From Inquilinus limosus (GTDB lineage Bacteria > Pseudomonadota > Alphaproteobacteria > DSM-16000 > Inquilinaceae), in the NCBI RefSeq assembly GCF_002195995.1, contig NZ_NHON01000021.1, positions 30,569 to 94,568 on the forward strand: 64,000 nt of DNA. The letters run 5' to 3'. The notes beneath the pieces are model-generated. The model did not search any database, had not been told where the DNA came from, and saw only the letters and a program-made list of their open reading frames with translations. Below are positions 17,909 to 25,753 of this stretch, one piece after another. How positions within the stretch are numbered: position 1 is the stretch's first letter; each line of letters begins with the position of its first letter. Both the position numbers and the translations under genes were made by a program.

Positions 17909-17946
17909 GCCCGCCACCATCCGCCCCCCCTCGGATGGTGGCGGGC
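17909..17946. terminator. Strong hairpin, probably the terminator of the serine hydrolase gene
   Basis: Perfect 15-base arms (core CCCGCCACCATCCG and its complement) around an eight-base pyrimidine loop, 112 bp after the stop at 17797 and 115 bp before the next ATG. There is no T run, so a transcript-stabilising or attenuation role is also possible. Confidence 0.45.
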
Positions 17947-18060
17947 GCTCCCTTCCGAAACCAAATCCGGCGTCCGGTCGAATATCGGTCTTGCGTACGC
18001 GCTCGGCTGCGAGGCCATAGTTTCGCAGCCAGGTTCCAAGTCCCTGCACAGCGAGGATGA

Positions 18061-19119
18061 ATGCCCCAGCCGCAACGATCGCCCGGGCGCTCCGCTCTCG
18101 GCTCCCTGGTCCTGATCGCAGCCGTCGTCGGCGTCGGAGGCGCCGCCTTCGCCTACACCGCCGGGTGGCTGTCGCCGCAACGCCTGACGCCGGAGAAGCT
18201 GGTGTCGGCCCTGGCCCCGCCCGGCGGGCCGGCCCCCGGCCATCGCCGCAACCACGCCAAGGGCATCTGCTTCACCGGCGTGTTCGAGTCCAACGGCGCC
18301 GGGGCGGAGCTGTCCAAGGCCCAGGTCTTCGCCAAGGGCGAGTATCCGGCCCTCGGGCGCTTCAACCTCGCCACCCCGGAGTTCAAGGCCGTGGACGCCA
18401 CGGTCCGGGTGCGCGGGCTGGGGCTGCAGATCTCGACGCCGGACGGGCAGGAGTGGCGCAGCGCCATGATCGACCCGCCCTTCTTCCCGGTGGCGACGCC
18501 GCAGGCCTTCTACGAGCTGCTGACCGCCTCCGGCAGCAAGGACCCGGAGGCGATGAAGGCCGTGGTCGCGGCGCATCCGGAAATCGCCGCCTTCGGCGCC
18601 TGGGCGCAGAGCGCGCCCTGGACCGGCAGCTATGCCGAGGAGCGGTTCAACAGCCTCAACAGCTTCGTGTTCACCGACGGCTCCGGCGCCGCGCACACGG
18701 TGCGCTGGTCGCTGCTGCCGGCGGCGGCGCCGGTGGCCGTGCCGCATGACCAGCTGGAGAAGCTCGGCCCCGATTTCCTCGAACAGGACATCACCCAGCG
18801 CGTCGCCGCCGGGCCGCAGCGCTGGACCATGACGGTGACCGTCGCCAATCCGGGCGACCCGACCGCGGACCCGAGCAAGGCCTGGCCGGCCGACCGCCGC
18901 ACCGTCGAGGTCGGGACCCTGGTGGTGCAGAAGATCGAGGCCGAGCAGGACGGCCCCTGCCGCGACATCAACTTCGACCCGACCGTCCTGCCCGCGGGCA
19001 TCAGCCCGTCGGACGATCCGTTCCCGGCCGCGCGGTCGGCCGCCTATTCCCGGTCCTACAACCTCCGCACGGCGGAGCATGACGCCTATCCGGGATCCTC
19101 GACGGGAGCCAAGCCATGA
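18061..19119 (+). CDS. Catalase-related peroxidase (SrpA-type)
   Basis: A 352-residue member of the small catalase-related family. Residues ~13-35 form an N-terminal membrane anchor or signal, placing the haem domain in the periplasm. The distal His is in RRNHAKGICFTG (about residue 65) and the proximal haem Tyr is in ARSAAYSRSYN (about 327-335). Family members use small organic or hydrogen peroxides. Its stop overlaps the start of a cytochrome b561 gene (ATGA at 19116-19119), a recurring pairing in which the b561 may supply electrons from the quinone pool. Confidence 0.88.
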   Translation: MPQPQRSPGRSALGSLVLIAAVVGVGGAAFAYTAGWLSPQRLTPEKLVSALAPPGGPAPGHRRNHAKGICFTGVFESNGAGAELSKAQVFAKGEYPALGRFNLATPEFKAVDATVRVRGLGLQISTPDGQEWRSAMIDPPFFPVATPQAFYELLTASGSKDPEAMKAVVAAHPEIAAFGAWAQSAPWTGSYAEERFNSLNSFVFTDGSGAAHTVRWSLLPAAAPVAVPHDQLEKLGPDFLEQDITQRVAAGPQRWTMTVTVANPGDPTADPSKAWPADRRTVEVGTLVVQKIEAEQDGPCRDINFDPTVLPAGISPSDDPFPAARSAAYSRSYNLRTAEHDAYPGSSTGAKP

Positions 19120-19676
19120 CCGCGGGCCGCCGGCACTTCACCGCCTCCCAGCGCCTGCTGCACTGGCTGCTGGCCCTCTGCATCCTGGCCATGCTGTTCA
19201 TCGGCGTCGGCATGGTGTCCACCGTCGCGCCGAAGTATCTGACGCTGGTGGCGATCCACAAGCCGCTCGGCATCGCCATCCTCGTCCTGGTGCTGATCCG
19301 CGTGGTGCTGCGGCTGCGCTACGGGGCGCCGGCGCTGCCGGCCGACCTGCCGGAGCCGATGAAGCTGGCCGCGCATCTGTCGCATCTCGCCTTCTACCTG
19401 CTGATGATCGCCATGCCGCTGATCGGCTGGGGCATGCTGTCCGCCGCGGCCTATCCGGTGGTGCTGTTCCCGGGCATGACCCTGCCGCCGATCCTGCCGC
19501 AGGATGCCGGGCTGCATGCGCTGCTGTGGACCGCGCATGTGTATCTGGCCTTCGCCTTCTTCGCGCTGATCCTGCTGCATGTCGCGGCGGCGCTGTATCA
19601 CGCCCTGGTGCGGCGCGACGGCGTGTTCGAGGCGATGGCGCCGGTGCCGGCGCGGGAGACCGACGCCCGGTCGTAG
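19116..19676 (+). CDS. Cytochrome b561 family protein
   Basis: A 186-residue inner-membrane protein with four hydrophobic segments and haem-ligand histidines in the expected helices: QRLLHWLLA, AIHKPLGIAIL, HLSHLAFYLL and LHVAAALYHAL. Such proteins carry two b haems and move electrons between quinol and periplasmic acceptors. It is translationally coupled to the SrpA-type peroxidase upstream. The operon ends at a good terminator at 19778. Confidence 0.9.
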   Translation: MTAGRRHFTASQRLLHWLLALCILAMLFIGVGMVSTVAPKYLTLVAIHKPLGIAILVLVLIRVVLRLRYGAPALPADLPEPMKLAAHLSHLAFYLLMIAMPLIGWGMLSAAAYPVVLFPGMTLPPILPQDAGLHALLWTAHVYLAFAFFALILLHVAAALYHALVRRDGVFEAMAPVPARETDARS

Positions 19677-19777
19677 ACGGGGATCCGCCGGAAGGGGCAT
19701 GCCGGCGGCGGGAATGACGCGCGCCTGGCATGCCGGGCGTTAGCCCCATGGTTCTCCCCGGACGCCTGATCCGGCCC

Positions 19778-19813
19778 AGGCCCGCGGCGCTATCGACGCC
19801 GCGGGCCTGTTTT
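19778..19813 (+). terminator. Rho-independent terminator
   Basis: AGGCCCGCGGCG / CGCCGCGGGCCT, 12-base perfect arms, loop of seven, followed by GTTTTG. It ends the peroxidase-b561 operon. Confidence 0.85.
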
Positions 19814-19904
19814 GCCTTCTGTCACTGCCATCAAAGCCCGGGGGTCTGGAAGAACCGCGCACGAAGGTTACGCCAGGACATCCAGAGAAGGAGGACGGAC
19901 GCAA

Positions 19905-20303
19905 ATGACGCTTGAATGCATCAATCCCCAGGATCTGCCCGCGCCTGCCACCTATTCGCAGGTCGTTGTCGCGACGGGGACCAGGCTGATATTCGTCGCC
20001 GGCCAGGAGCCTGAAGACATACACGGCAAGCTTGTCGGCCGGGGCGATCTCACGGTCCAGGCACGGCAGGTGTTTGCCAATCTTGGTCGAGCCCTCGCCG
20101 CCGCGGGCGCCCTTCCCAGGCACGTCGCCAGGATCACGATCTATGTCGTCGATTACCGGCGCGATGACCACCTGCCGATCATCGAAGCGGCCCGGGTGGC
20201 TCTGTTCGGGGACCACAAGCCGGCCGATGTCGTTGTCGGGGTCGCGACCCTGTCCCCTGGATATCTGATCGAGGTTGATGCGGTTGCGGTTGTCGATGCC
20301 TAG
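19905..20303 (+). CDS. RidA-family protein (Rid/YER057c/UK114)
   Basis: A 132-residue protein. RidA proteins hydrolyse reactive enamine/imine intermediates of amino-acid metabolism or serve as related deaminases. The family pattern is seen in YSQVVVATGTRLIFVAGQ, QARQVFANLGRALAAAGA and ARITIYVVDYR. The usual catalytic Arg would lie in the last of these (ITIYVVDYRRDD); the C-terminal Glu (YLIEVDAVAVVD) is present. ATG 19905 is used because AGAAGGAGGA precedes it. It runs towards the LysR gene at 20381; the neighbouring cluster for a nitrogen compound makes a supporting role plausible. Confidence 0.85.
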   Translation: MTLECINPQDLPAPATYSQVVVATGTRLIFVAGQEPEDIHGKLVGRGDLTVQARQVFANLGRALAAAGALPRHVARITIYVVDYRRDDHLPIIEAARVALFGDHKPADVVVGVATLSPGYLIEVDAVAVVDA

Positions 20304-20380
20304 CAGCAACCTGCCGCCGGCATGAAGCCATCGCCAGCCCATGGAACCGATCGGATAATCCTCGATCCGCGGATCACCGA

Positions 20381-21322
20381 TCACAGCGGGCTGTTCGGTG
20401 TCGCAGCCTGGATCTTGGCGCCCGAACGCCTCTGTGTTTCCTCGGCTCTGGCAATGAGCCAGTCGACGAAAGCGCCGATCTCCGGGTTGCCGAGCGTCTC
20501 CTCGCTGCAGACGCAGTGATAGTTCTTGGCTGCGGGGACGCTGAGCGAAAGCGGCTGCACCAGCCGCCCCTCGTCGAGGTCGCGAGACGAGATCACGTCA
20601 TCGATCAGCGCAACGCCTTGCCCGTCGCGGGCAGCCTGGAGAACCAGGCCGAAATCGTCGAAATACACATCGGCGGCGCCGGGATACGGGACCCGCGCCA
20701 GGGCCAGCCAGCGCCGCCATTCGCTGCCGTCATCCTCATGCAGCAGCCGGTGGCCGGACAGGTCGGACGGATGGCGGATGCCCTTCGGCCCGCGCAGCAG
20801 CACCGGGCTGCAGACCGGCGTCAGTTGCACCCCGTGCAGGAGCCGCCACCAGAAGCCGGGCCAGGGAGGATTGCCGTACACCACGGCCACATCGATCCGC
20901 CGCCAGTCGACCTGCTCGAACTCGATCACCGTGGCAACCCGCAGGCGGATGTGGCGGTGGTCGGCCAGGAAGCCGAAGACATGGGCGACGAACCAGGTGG
21001 CGCCGAGCACCGGCGGCATGCCGACGGTCAGAAGGGTCTCCGGCCGCTCCGCCGAAACCCGCCGCGTGAGGTCGTCGACACCGGACGCGATCTCCGCCAG
21101 GGCCTGCGCCACCGACCGCTGCAGGGCCAGGCCGTCGTCGGTCAGGACCAACCGCCGCCCGACACGGCGGAACAAGGCCAGCTTCAGCGTGGACTGCAGC
21201 GATCGCAGCTGCTGGCTGATCGCCCCCGGCGTCACATGCAACTCGGCGGCCGCGGCGCCGACGTGACCCAATCGGGCGACGCTCTCGAAGACGCGCAGGG
21301 CATGCAGCGGCGGTAAGGGCAT
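20381..21322 (-). CDS. LysR-family regulator (GcvA-like)
   Basis: A 313-residue regulator. The helix-turn-helix lies at ~5-62 (AAAAELHVTPGAISQQLRSL) and the substrate domain has the GcvA-like pattern (RIDVAVVYGNPPWPG). It is divergent from the ABC transporter/ureohydrolase operon, and the AT-rich 142-bp gap between them carries repeated motifs, so it is probably that operon's activator with its substrate as inducer. Confidence 0.9.
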   Translation of the reverse strand: MPLPPLHALRVFESVARLGHVGAAAAELHVTPGAISQQLRSLQSTLKLALFRRVGRRLVLTDDGLALQRSVAQALAEIASGVDDLTRRVSAERPETLLTVGMPPVLGATWFVAHVFGFLADHRHIRLRVATVIEFEQVDWRRIDVAVVYGNPPWPGFWWRLLHGVQLTPVCSPVLLRGPKGIRHPSDLSGHRLLHEDDGSEWRRWLALARVPYPGAADVYFDDFGLVLQAARDGQGVALIDDVISSRDLDEGRLVQPLSLSVPAAKNYHCVCSEETLGNPEIGAFVDWLIARAEETQRRSGAKIQAATPNSPL

Positions 21323-21334
21323 GGGACTATATCG

Positions 21335-21376
21335 TTTAGTTTGATTAGCAAATTTTGAAGAAAATCATTTAGCTTG
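21335..21376. promoter_or_regulatory. AT-rich divergent promoter with repeated motif
   Basis: GTTTAGTTTG (from 21335) and ATTTAGCTTG (from 21367) recur at a 32-bp period, about three helical turns, and both are followed by AAAT/TTTGA-type sequence. TGATT...AATCA (21342-21367) is an inverted repeat. Candidate binding region of the divergent LysR protein. Confidence 0.45.
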
Positions 21377-21464
21377 TCAAAATCTTGAGCCCCGCTGATG
21401 GTTTGTCGCAGCGAGCCCGCAGACGGCTTGCTCCGGCACAATCAATCAACGGGGAGACCAAACA

Positions 21465-22295
21465 ATGGGCGCGATTCCATCGCGGTTTTCATCGACGATC
21501 ATCTTCGGATTGTCGGCGCTCTGCTCCACGGCCGCCATGGCGGGCGGCACTGTTCCATCCTTCGTCCAGAACGGCACGCTGAAGGTCTGCACGGCCGGCG
21601 ATTTCCCGCCGATGGAATACTATGAGCATCCTGGCGACACCCAGATGGTCGGGGTCGAGATCGATGTCGTGTCGGCGCTGGCCCGGATCTGGAACGCCAA
21701 GCCGGATTTTGTGATCGCGCCCTTCACGGGCCTGCTGTCCTCGCTCGAGGCGCGGCGCTGCGACCTGGTCGCCAGCGGCATCTCGGTCACCCCCGAACGG
21801 CTGAAGACCTATGACGCCCTGCCCTATTTCACCACCGCGGTGGTCGTTCTCACGCCCGCCTCCGACACGGCGACGGCCCGGCCGGAAGACCTGTCGGGCA
21901 AGGTCATCGCGATCGAGGCCGGCACCACCTACGAGGCGCGGGCGGCCGACCTCAACAGCACGCTCCGCGCCGGCGCGCAGCCCGAGGTGACGGTGCAGAC
22001 CTACCCCTCGGCCGCGGCCGTGATCCAGCAGATCCTGGTCGGCCGTGCCGCCGCGACCTTCACGCAGGACACGACCGCCATCTTCCGCCGCAACCAGATG
22101 CCGGACGCGCTGCGCATCGCCTATACCTATCCGGACCACAACACCTACGGCCTCTATCTCCGCCGAAGCGGCGATGACCTGCAGTCGCTGCGGCAGGCCT
22201 TCGCAACGCTCAGGCAGAGCGGCGAACTGGCGGCGATCGCGGCCAGGTGGGGCATCGCCGAGACGGCCCTCGATGCCGCAGCCGGCCCGCAATAG
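21465..22295 (+). CDS. ABC transporter periplasmic binding protein, polar amino-acid type
   Basis: A 276-residue exported protein with a Sec signal (about 1-26, ending AMA). The family-3 solute-binding pattern is clear: TLKVCTAGDFPPMEYY, GVEIDVVSALARIW, and LEARRCDLVASGISVTPERLK. It captures an amino acid or a related nitrogenous solute. ATG follows GGGGAGA. The permease gene follows after 13 bp. The operon context (ureohydrolase, MBL hydrolase) points to a guanidino-type or amide compound; this is inference. Confidence 0.9.
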   Translation: MGAIPSRFSSTIIFGLSALCSTAAMAGGTVPSFVQNGTLKVCTAGDFPPMEYYEHPGDTQMVGVEIDVVSALARIWNAKPDFVIAPFTGLLSSLEARRCDLVASGISVTPERLKTYDALPYFTTAVVVLTPASDTATARPEDLSGKVIAIEAGTTYEARAADLNSTLRAGAQPEVTVQTYPSAAAVIQQILVGRAAATFTQDTTAIFRRNQMPDALRIAYTYPDHNTYGLYLRRSGDDLQSLRQAFATLRQSGELAAIAARWGIAETALDAAAGPQ

Positions 22296-22308
22296 GCGCC
22301 GCCGGTCG

Positions 22309-22992
22309 ATGTTCGATCCAGCTCTGTTCCTGTCGGCCCTGTTCGGGTGGCCGCTGGCGCAAGGGGCGCTGGTCACACTGGCGCTGTCGATCGCCGTCCA
22401 GGCGGTGTCGTTCCTGCTGGGCATGGGCGCCGCGTCCCTGGCGGCGTCCCGGCGCCCCGCGTCGCGCTGGGGCATGGCCGTCTATGTCTGGCTGTTCCGC
22501 GCCTCGCCCGCGCTACTGGTGCTGCTGTTCGTCTGGAACGGCCTGCCGCAGATGATCCCGCAGCTTCGGGCCGGCTGGTTCTCGCCCTTCCTGGCGGCCT
22601 TCCTGGCGCTGACCCTGATCCAGGTCGCCTATCTGACCGAGATCCTGCGCAGCGCCTACGCCGCGATCCCGGCCGGCCAGCGCGAGGCCGCGGCGGCGCT
22701 CGGCCTGCACCGCTGGCAGGTCTTCCTCCTGGTGGTCCTGCCGCAGGCGATGCGCATCGCCCTGCCGGCCCTCGTCAACGAGTTCATCTCGCTGCTCAAG
22801 ACCACCTCCCTCGCCACCGTCATCTCGTTGAAGGAGCTGATGACCGTGACCTCCTTCGCCATCGCGACCAGCTTCCGCTTCCTGGAGTGGTACGGCGCCG
22901 CCCTCGTGTACTACCTGCTCATGGTCTCGGTGCTGACCGTGGCCCAGATCCGGATCGAGCGCCGGCTTTCGGCCGGATACGTCCGGCGATGA
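22309..22992 (+). CDS. ABC transporter permease, polar amino-acid (HisM/GlnP) type
   Basis: A 227-residue inner-membrane protein with about five hydrophobic segments and the EAA loop GQREAAAALGLHRWQVF. It pairs with the binding protein encoded immediately upstream. No second permease and no ATPase gene is present in the cluster, so the complex is probably a homodimeric pore that uses an ATPase encoded elsewhere. The ATG at 22309 is the first in frame after the upstream stop. Its stop overlaps the next start (ATGA). Confidence 0.88.
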   Translation: MFDPALFLSALFGWPLAQGALVTLALSIAVQAVSFLLGMGAASLAASRRPASRWGMAVYVWLFRASPALLVLLFVWNGLPQMIPQLRAGWFSPFLAAFLALTLIQVAYLTEILRSAYAAIPAGQREAAAALGLHRWQVFLLVVLPQAMRIALPALVNEFISLLKTTSLATVISLKELMTVTSFAIATSFRFLEWYGAALVYYLLMVSVLTVAQIRIERRLSAGYVRR

Positions 22993-23717
22993 CCGGGCCG
23001 CTTCGCTCCGCCTGGTTCGAACAGCGGGTGGCGGCCCCCGGCATCCGGCGGCTGTGGGAACCGCATGTCCACGGCTTCTTCCGGGCCAATATCTGGCACG
23101 TCGCCGGCCGCGACGCCGACCTCGTCGTCGATGCCGGCATGGGGTTGCGGCCGCTGCGTCCGACCCTTGGCCTGGCCGGCGGCAAGCCGGCGCTGGCGGT
23201 GGCCACCCACATCCATGTCGACCATGTCGGGTCGCTGCACGAATTCGAGCACCGGATCGGCCATCGGGCGGAAGCGGAGGGCTTCGCCGGGATGGATGAC
23301 CGCGACACGCTGGCCCCGCTGTTCCGCACCCTGGCGGATGCGGTCGCCCGACCACCCTCCGACACCTGGAATGCCGACGAATACCGGGTGCCGCCGGCAC
23401 CGCTGACCCGGATCGTGGAGGAAGGCGACACGATCGATCTCGGCGACCGGCGCCTGACCGTGCTCCATCTGCCCGGTCATTCCCCGGGCTCGATCGGACT
23501 GCTCGACGAGCGGGACGGGCTGCTGTTCAGCGGCGACGCGCTCTACACCGGCCGGCTGGTCGACGATCTGCCCGGTTCCGACCGCGCGGCCTATCGCCGG
23601 ACGATGGCCCGGCTGCTCGAACTCGATATCCGCGCGGTCCATGGCGGCCATGGCGACAGCCTGGACCGCGACAGCATGCGGGCCATTGCCCGCGACTATC
23701 TCGATCGCGTTCCATGA
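22989..23717 (+). CDS. MBL-fold metallohydrolase
   Basis: A 242-residue soluble protein of the metallo-beta-lactamase fold. Metal ligands are visible in THIHVDHVGSLHEF (HxHxDH type), HLPGHSPGS, and FSGDALY; a further His lies in VHGGHGDS. The family hydrolyses thioesters, lactones, amides or phosphodiesters; the substrate here is not deducible. It starts by ATGA overlap with the permease, so it belongs to the uptake operon and may open or deacylate the imported compound. Confidence 0.87.
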   Translation: MTGPLRSAWFEQRVAAPGIRRLWEPHVHGFFRANIWHVAGRDADLVVDAGMGLRPLRPTLGLAGGKPALAVATHIHVDHVGSLHEFEHRIGHRAEAEGFAGMDDRDTLAPLFRTLADAVARPPSDTWNADEYRVPPAPLTRIVEEGDTIDLGDRRLTVLHLPGHSPGSIGLLDERDGLLFSGDALYTGRLVDDLPGSDRAAYRRTMARLLELDIRAVHGGHGDSLDRDSMRAIARDYLDRVP

Positions 23718-23773
23718 GGCTGTCGGCGCCGGACATGCGATCATCGACCCGCAGTGCCGACAAGGAGGACAGG

Positions 23774-24820
23774 ATGGACACACGGAAGCTCGACGTCCTG
23801 CGCGCCCGCTACGGTTCCGCCGGCGGCGCGGACCTGGACGACCCGGATTTCCGCAAGGCGGCGTCGCTGCAATTCGGCGATGGCGACCGGCGCAGGCTGC
23901 CCTTCGCCGACCCGTCGACCCTGCTCGACGCGCCCTTCCGGCCGGACGCCGCGGCGAAGGCCGATTTCGGCGGGATCGACATCGCCCTGATCGGCGTGCC
24001 GATGGATCTCGGCGTCACCAACCGGGCCGGCGCGCGCCTCGGCCCGCGGGCGGTGCGCGGCATCGAGCGCATCGGCCCCTACGAGCATGTGCTGCGCATG
24101 ACGCCGATGGCCGATTGCAGCGTCGCCGATATCGGCGACGTGCCGTTCGCCAGCCGCTTCAGCCTGGAGCAATGCCACGCCGACATCGAGGCCTTCTTCA
24201 CCAAGGTCGTGGCGGCGGGCGTGATTCCGCTGGCCGTGGGCGGCGACCATTCGATCAGCCGTTCGATCCTGGCCGCCATTGGCCGGGACCGGCCGGTCGG
24301 CATGATCCACATCGATGCCCATTGCGACACCGGCGGCAGCTTCGAAGGCGCCAAGTTCCACCATGGCGGCCCGTTCCGGCACGCCGTCCTCGAGGGCACG
24401 CTGGACCCGGAGCGGACGATCCAGATCGGCATCCGCGGCGGCGCCGAGTATCTCTGGGAGTTCTCCTACGCGTCCGGCATGGCCGTGATCCATGCCGAGG
24501 AGGTGCCGAAGCTCGGCCTGCCCGCGGTGATCTCCCGGGCGCGGGAGGTGGTCGGCGACGGCCCGACCTATGTGTCCTTCGACGTCGACAGCCTGGATCC
24601 CGGCTTCGCGCCCGGCACCGGCACGCCCGAGGTCGGCGGCCTGCAGCCGCGCGAGGTGCTGGAGCTGCTGCGCGGCCTGGCCGGCATCGATTTCGTCGGC
24701 GGCGACGTGGTCGAGGTGGCGCCGCAATACGACGCGACCACCAACACCGCCCAGTGCGGGGCCCAGGTACTGTTCGAGCTGCTGTGCCTGGCGGTCAAGA
24801 CGAGGTCAGGTCGCCGTTGA
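23774..24820 (+). CDS. Agmatinase/arginase-family ureohydrolase
   Basis: A 348-residue enzyme that hydrolyses a guanidino compound to urea plus an amine. All Mn-binding signatures are present: GGDHS (156-160), DAHCD (181-185), SFDVDSLDP (268-276). The substrate loop reads HHGGPFR rather than the THGTPFR of classical agmatinase, so guanidinobutyrate, guanidinopropionate, guanidine or similar is possible. The start at 23774 follows AAGGAGGA; an upstream ATG at 23714 overlaps the MBL gene stop but would add 20 unlikely residues. It is the last gene of the LysR-controlled operon. Confidence 0.9.
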   Translation: MDTRKLDVLRARYGSAGGADLDDPDFRKAASLQFGDGDRRRLPFADPSTLLDAPFRPDAAAKADFGGIDIALIGVPMDLGVTNRAGARLGPRAVRGIERIGPYEHVLRMTPMADCSVADIGDVPFASRFSLEQCHADIEAFFTKVVAAGVIPLAVGGDHSISRSILAAIGRDRPVGMIHIDAHCDTGGSFEGAKFHHGGPFRHAVLEGTLDPERTIQIGIRGGAEYLWEFSYASGMAVIHAEEVPKLGLPAVISRAREVVGDGPTYVSFDVDSLDPGFAPGTGTPEVGGLQPREVLELLRGLAGIDFVGGDVVEVAPQYDATTNTAQCGAQVLFELLCLAVKTRSGRR

Positions 24821-24988
24821 GCGCCGTCATGACGCTTCTTGCGTCATGGGCCCCTTGGCGGGATGGACGTCCCGCCGTCGGTAAAGGGGCCGAGGTGAGA
24901 GTGGCGTCCGTTGTGCTTTGGTCGAAGGCCGCTCGGGGCGAGGCGGCTCCGAGAGGTTGCTTCATCGATGCTGCAGTTGGAAAGCAAG

Positions 24989-25014
24989 AAGGCCGTCCCG
25001 GATGGGACGGCCTT
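24989..25014. terminator. Hairpin between convergent genes
   Basis: AAGGCCGTCCC / GGGACGGCCTT, 11-base perfect arms with a four-base loop. It lacks a clear T run on the plus strand, but the position between two convergent genes (stops at 24820 and 25093) fits a bidirectional terminator. The rest of the 272-bp gap holds only the tRNA-like 15-mer. Confidence 0.6.
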
Positions 25015-25023
25015 CAGGGGATC

Positions 25024-25038
25024 GTTGGTTGCGGGGAC
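25024..25038. repeat. 15-mer shared with 46439-46453, resembling a tRNA 3' end
   Basis: GTTGGTTGCGGGGAC occurs identically at both sites. On the minus strand it reads GTCCCCGCAACCAAC, like the acceptor arm and CCA end of an initiator tRNA. Here it also starts a small hairpin (GTTGCG-N6-CGCAAC). It may be a chance match or an old attachment-site remnant. Confidence 0.35.
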
Positions 25039-25092
25039 TCGCAACTAACTATGCTCACACACGCCAAGTTCGGACGAATGCTTGTATCAGCG

Positions 25093-25746
25093 TCATGCCA
25101 GCAGTTGCCGAACGACGGGGGCTAGTGCGACTCCGATCGCCCGCGTGTTCGCAGCATCGAGATGCACCCCGTCGATCGGCGACGCGGTCGCCACGCCTGC
25201 CGCATCGAAGAAGGCACAGCCGCAGTGGATCGCAGCCTCCTGGTAACGCGGCGCCAGCTTCCGCGATTCGACGATGCTGCGGCCGCCGGCCGGCTGCCAG
25301 TCGCCGCCTACGGTCTCACCGAACAGCGGCGGCGCCACGATCAGCACCCGCGGGGAGGCGGCGCCACGGCCATAGGGATAGGTCCTGGCGATCTCGACCA
25401 GACGCTCGACCCCGGCGCCGGCACCCAAGGCGGTGCCGCAGACATACGGCTTCAGGTCGTTGGTGCCGAGCATGATGATCACGAGATCAAGGGGATAGTG
25501 GCTGCCCAGCAGCGTCGGCAGGATGCGCACGCCGTTCCGGTCGGCGGCCGCCCCATGATCGTCGAACATTGTGGTCCGTCCGCCCAGACCTTCGGCGATC
25601 ACCCGGGCGGCTCCCTCCAGCCCGGCCTCAAGCACGCTAGGCCAGCGATCCTCGAAGCGGTGACGGCTACCGCTCACAGGATCGGCACCCCAGGTCAGGC
25701 TGTCGCCGAAGGCGAGGATGGTCTTCACGTCGATCAAGGCCGTCAC
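25093..25746 (-). CDS. SGNH/GDSL-type esterase
   Basis: A 217-residue hydrolase. The GDSL nucleophile block AFGDSLTWG is at ~12-20, the oxyanion Asn is in MLGTNDLKPY, and the catalytic Asp/His pair is in PIDGVHLDAAN near the C-terminus. No signal peptide is visible. The start is a GTG at 25746, eight bases after the stop of the serine hydrolase gene, giving MTALIDVKT; the longer frame overlaps that gene. It resembles arylesterase/acyl-CoA thioesterase-like members. It probably works with the co-transcribed serine hydrolase on an ester or amide substrate. Confidence 0.85.
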   Translation of the reverse strand: MTALIDVKTILAFGDSLTWGADPVSGSRHRFEDRWPSVLEAGLEGAARVIAEGLGGRTTMFDDHGAAADRNGVRILPTLLGSHYPLDLVIIMLGTNDLKPYVCGTALGAGAGVERLVEIARTYPYGRGAASPRVLIVAPPLFGETVGGDWQPAGGRSIVESRKLAPRYQEAAIHCGCAFFDAAGVATASPIDGVHLDAANTRAIGVALAPVVRQLLA

Positions 25747-25753
25747 TCCGATG

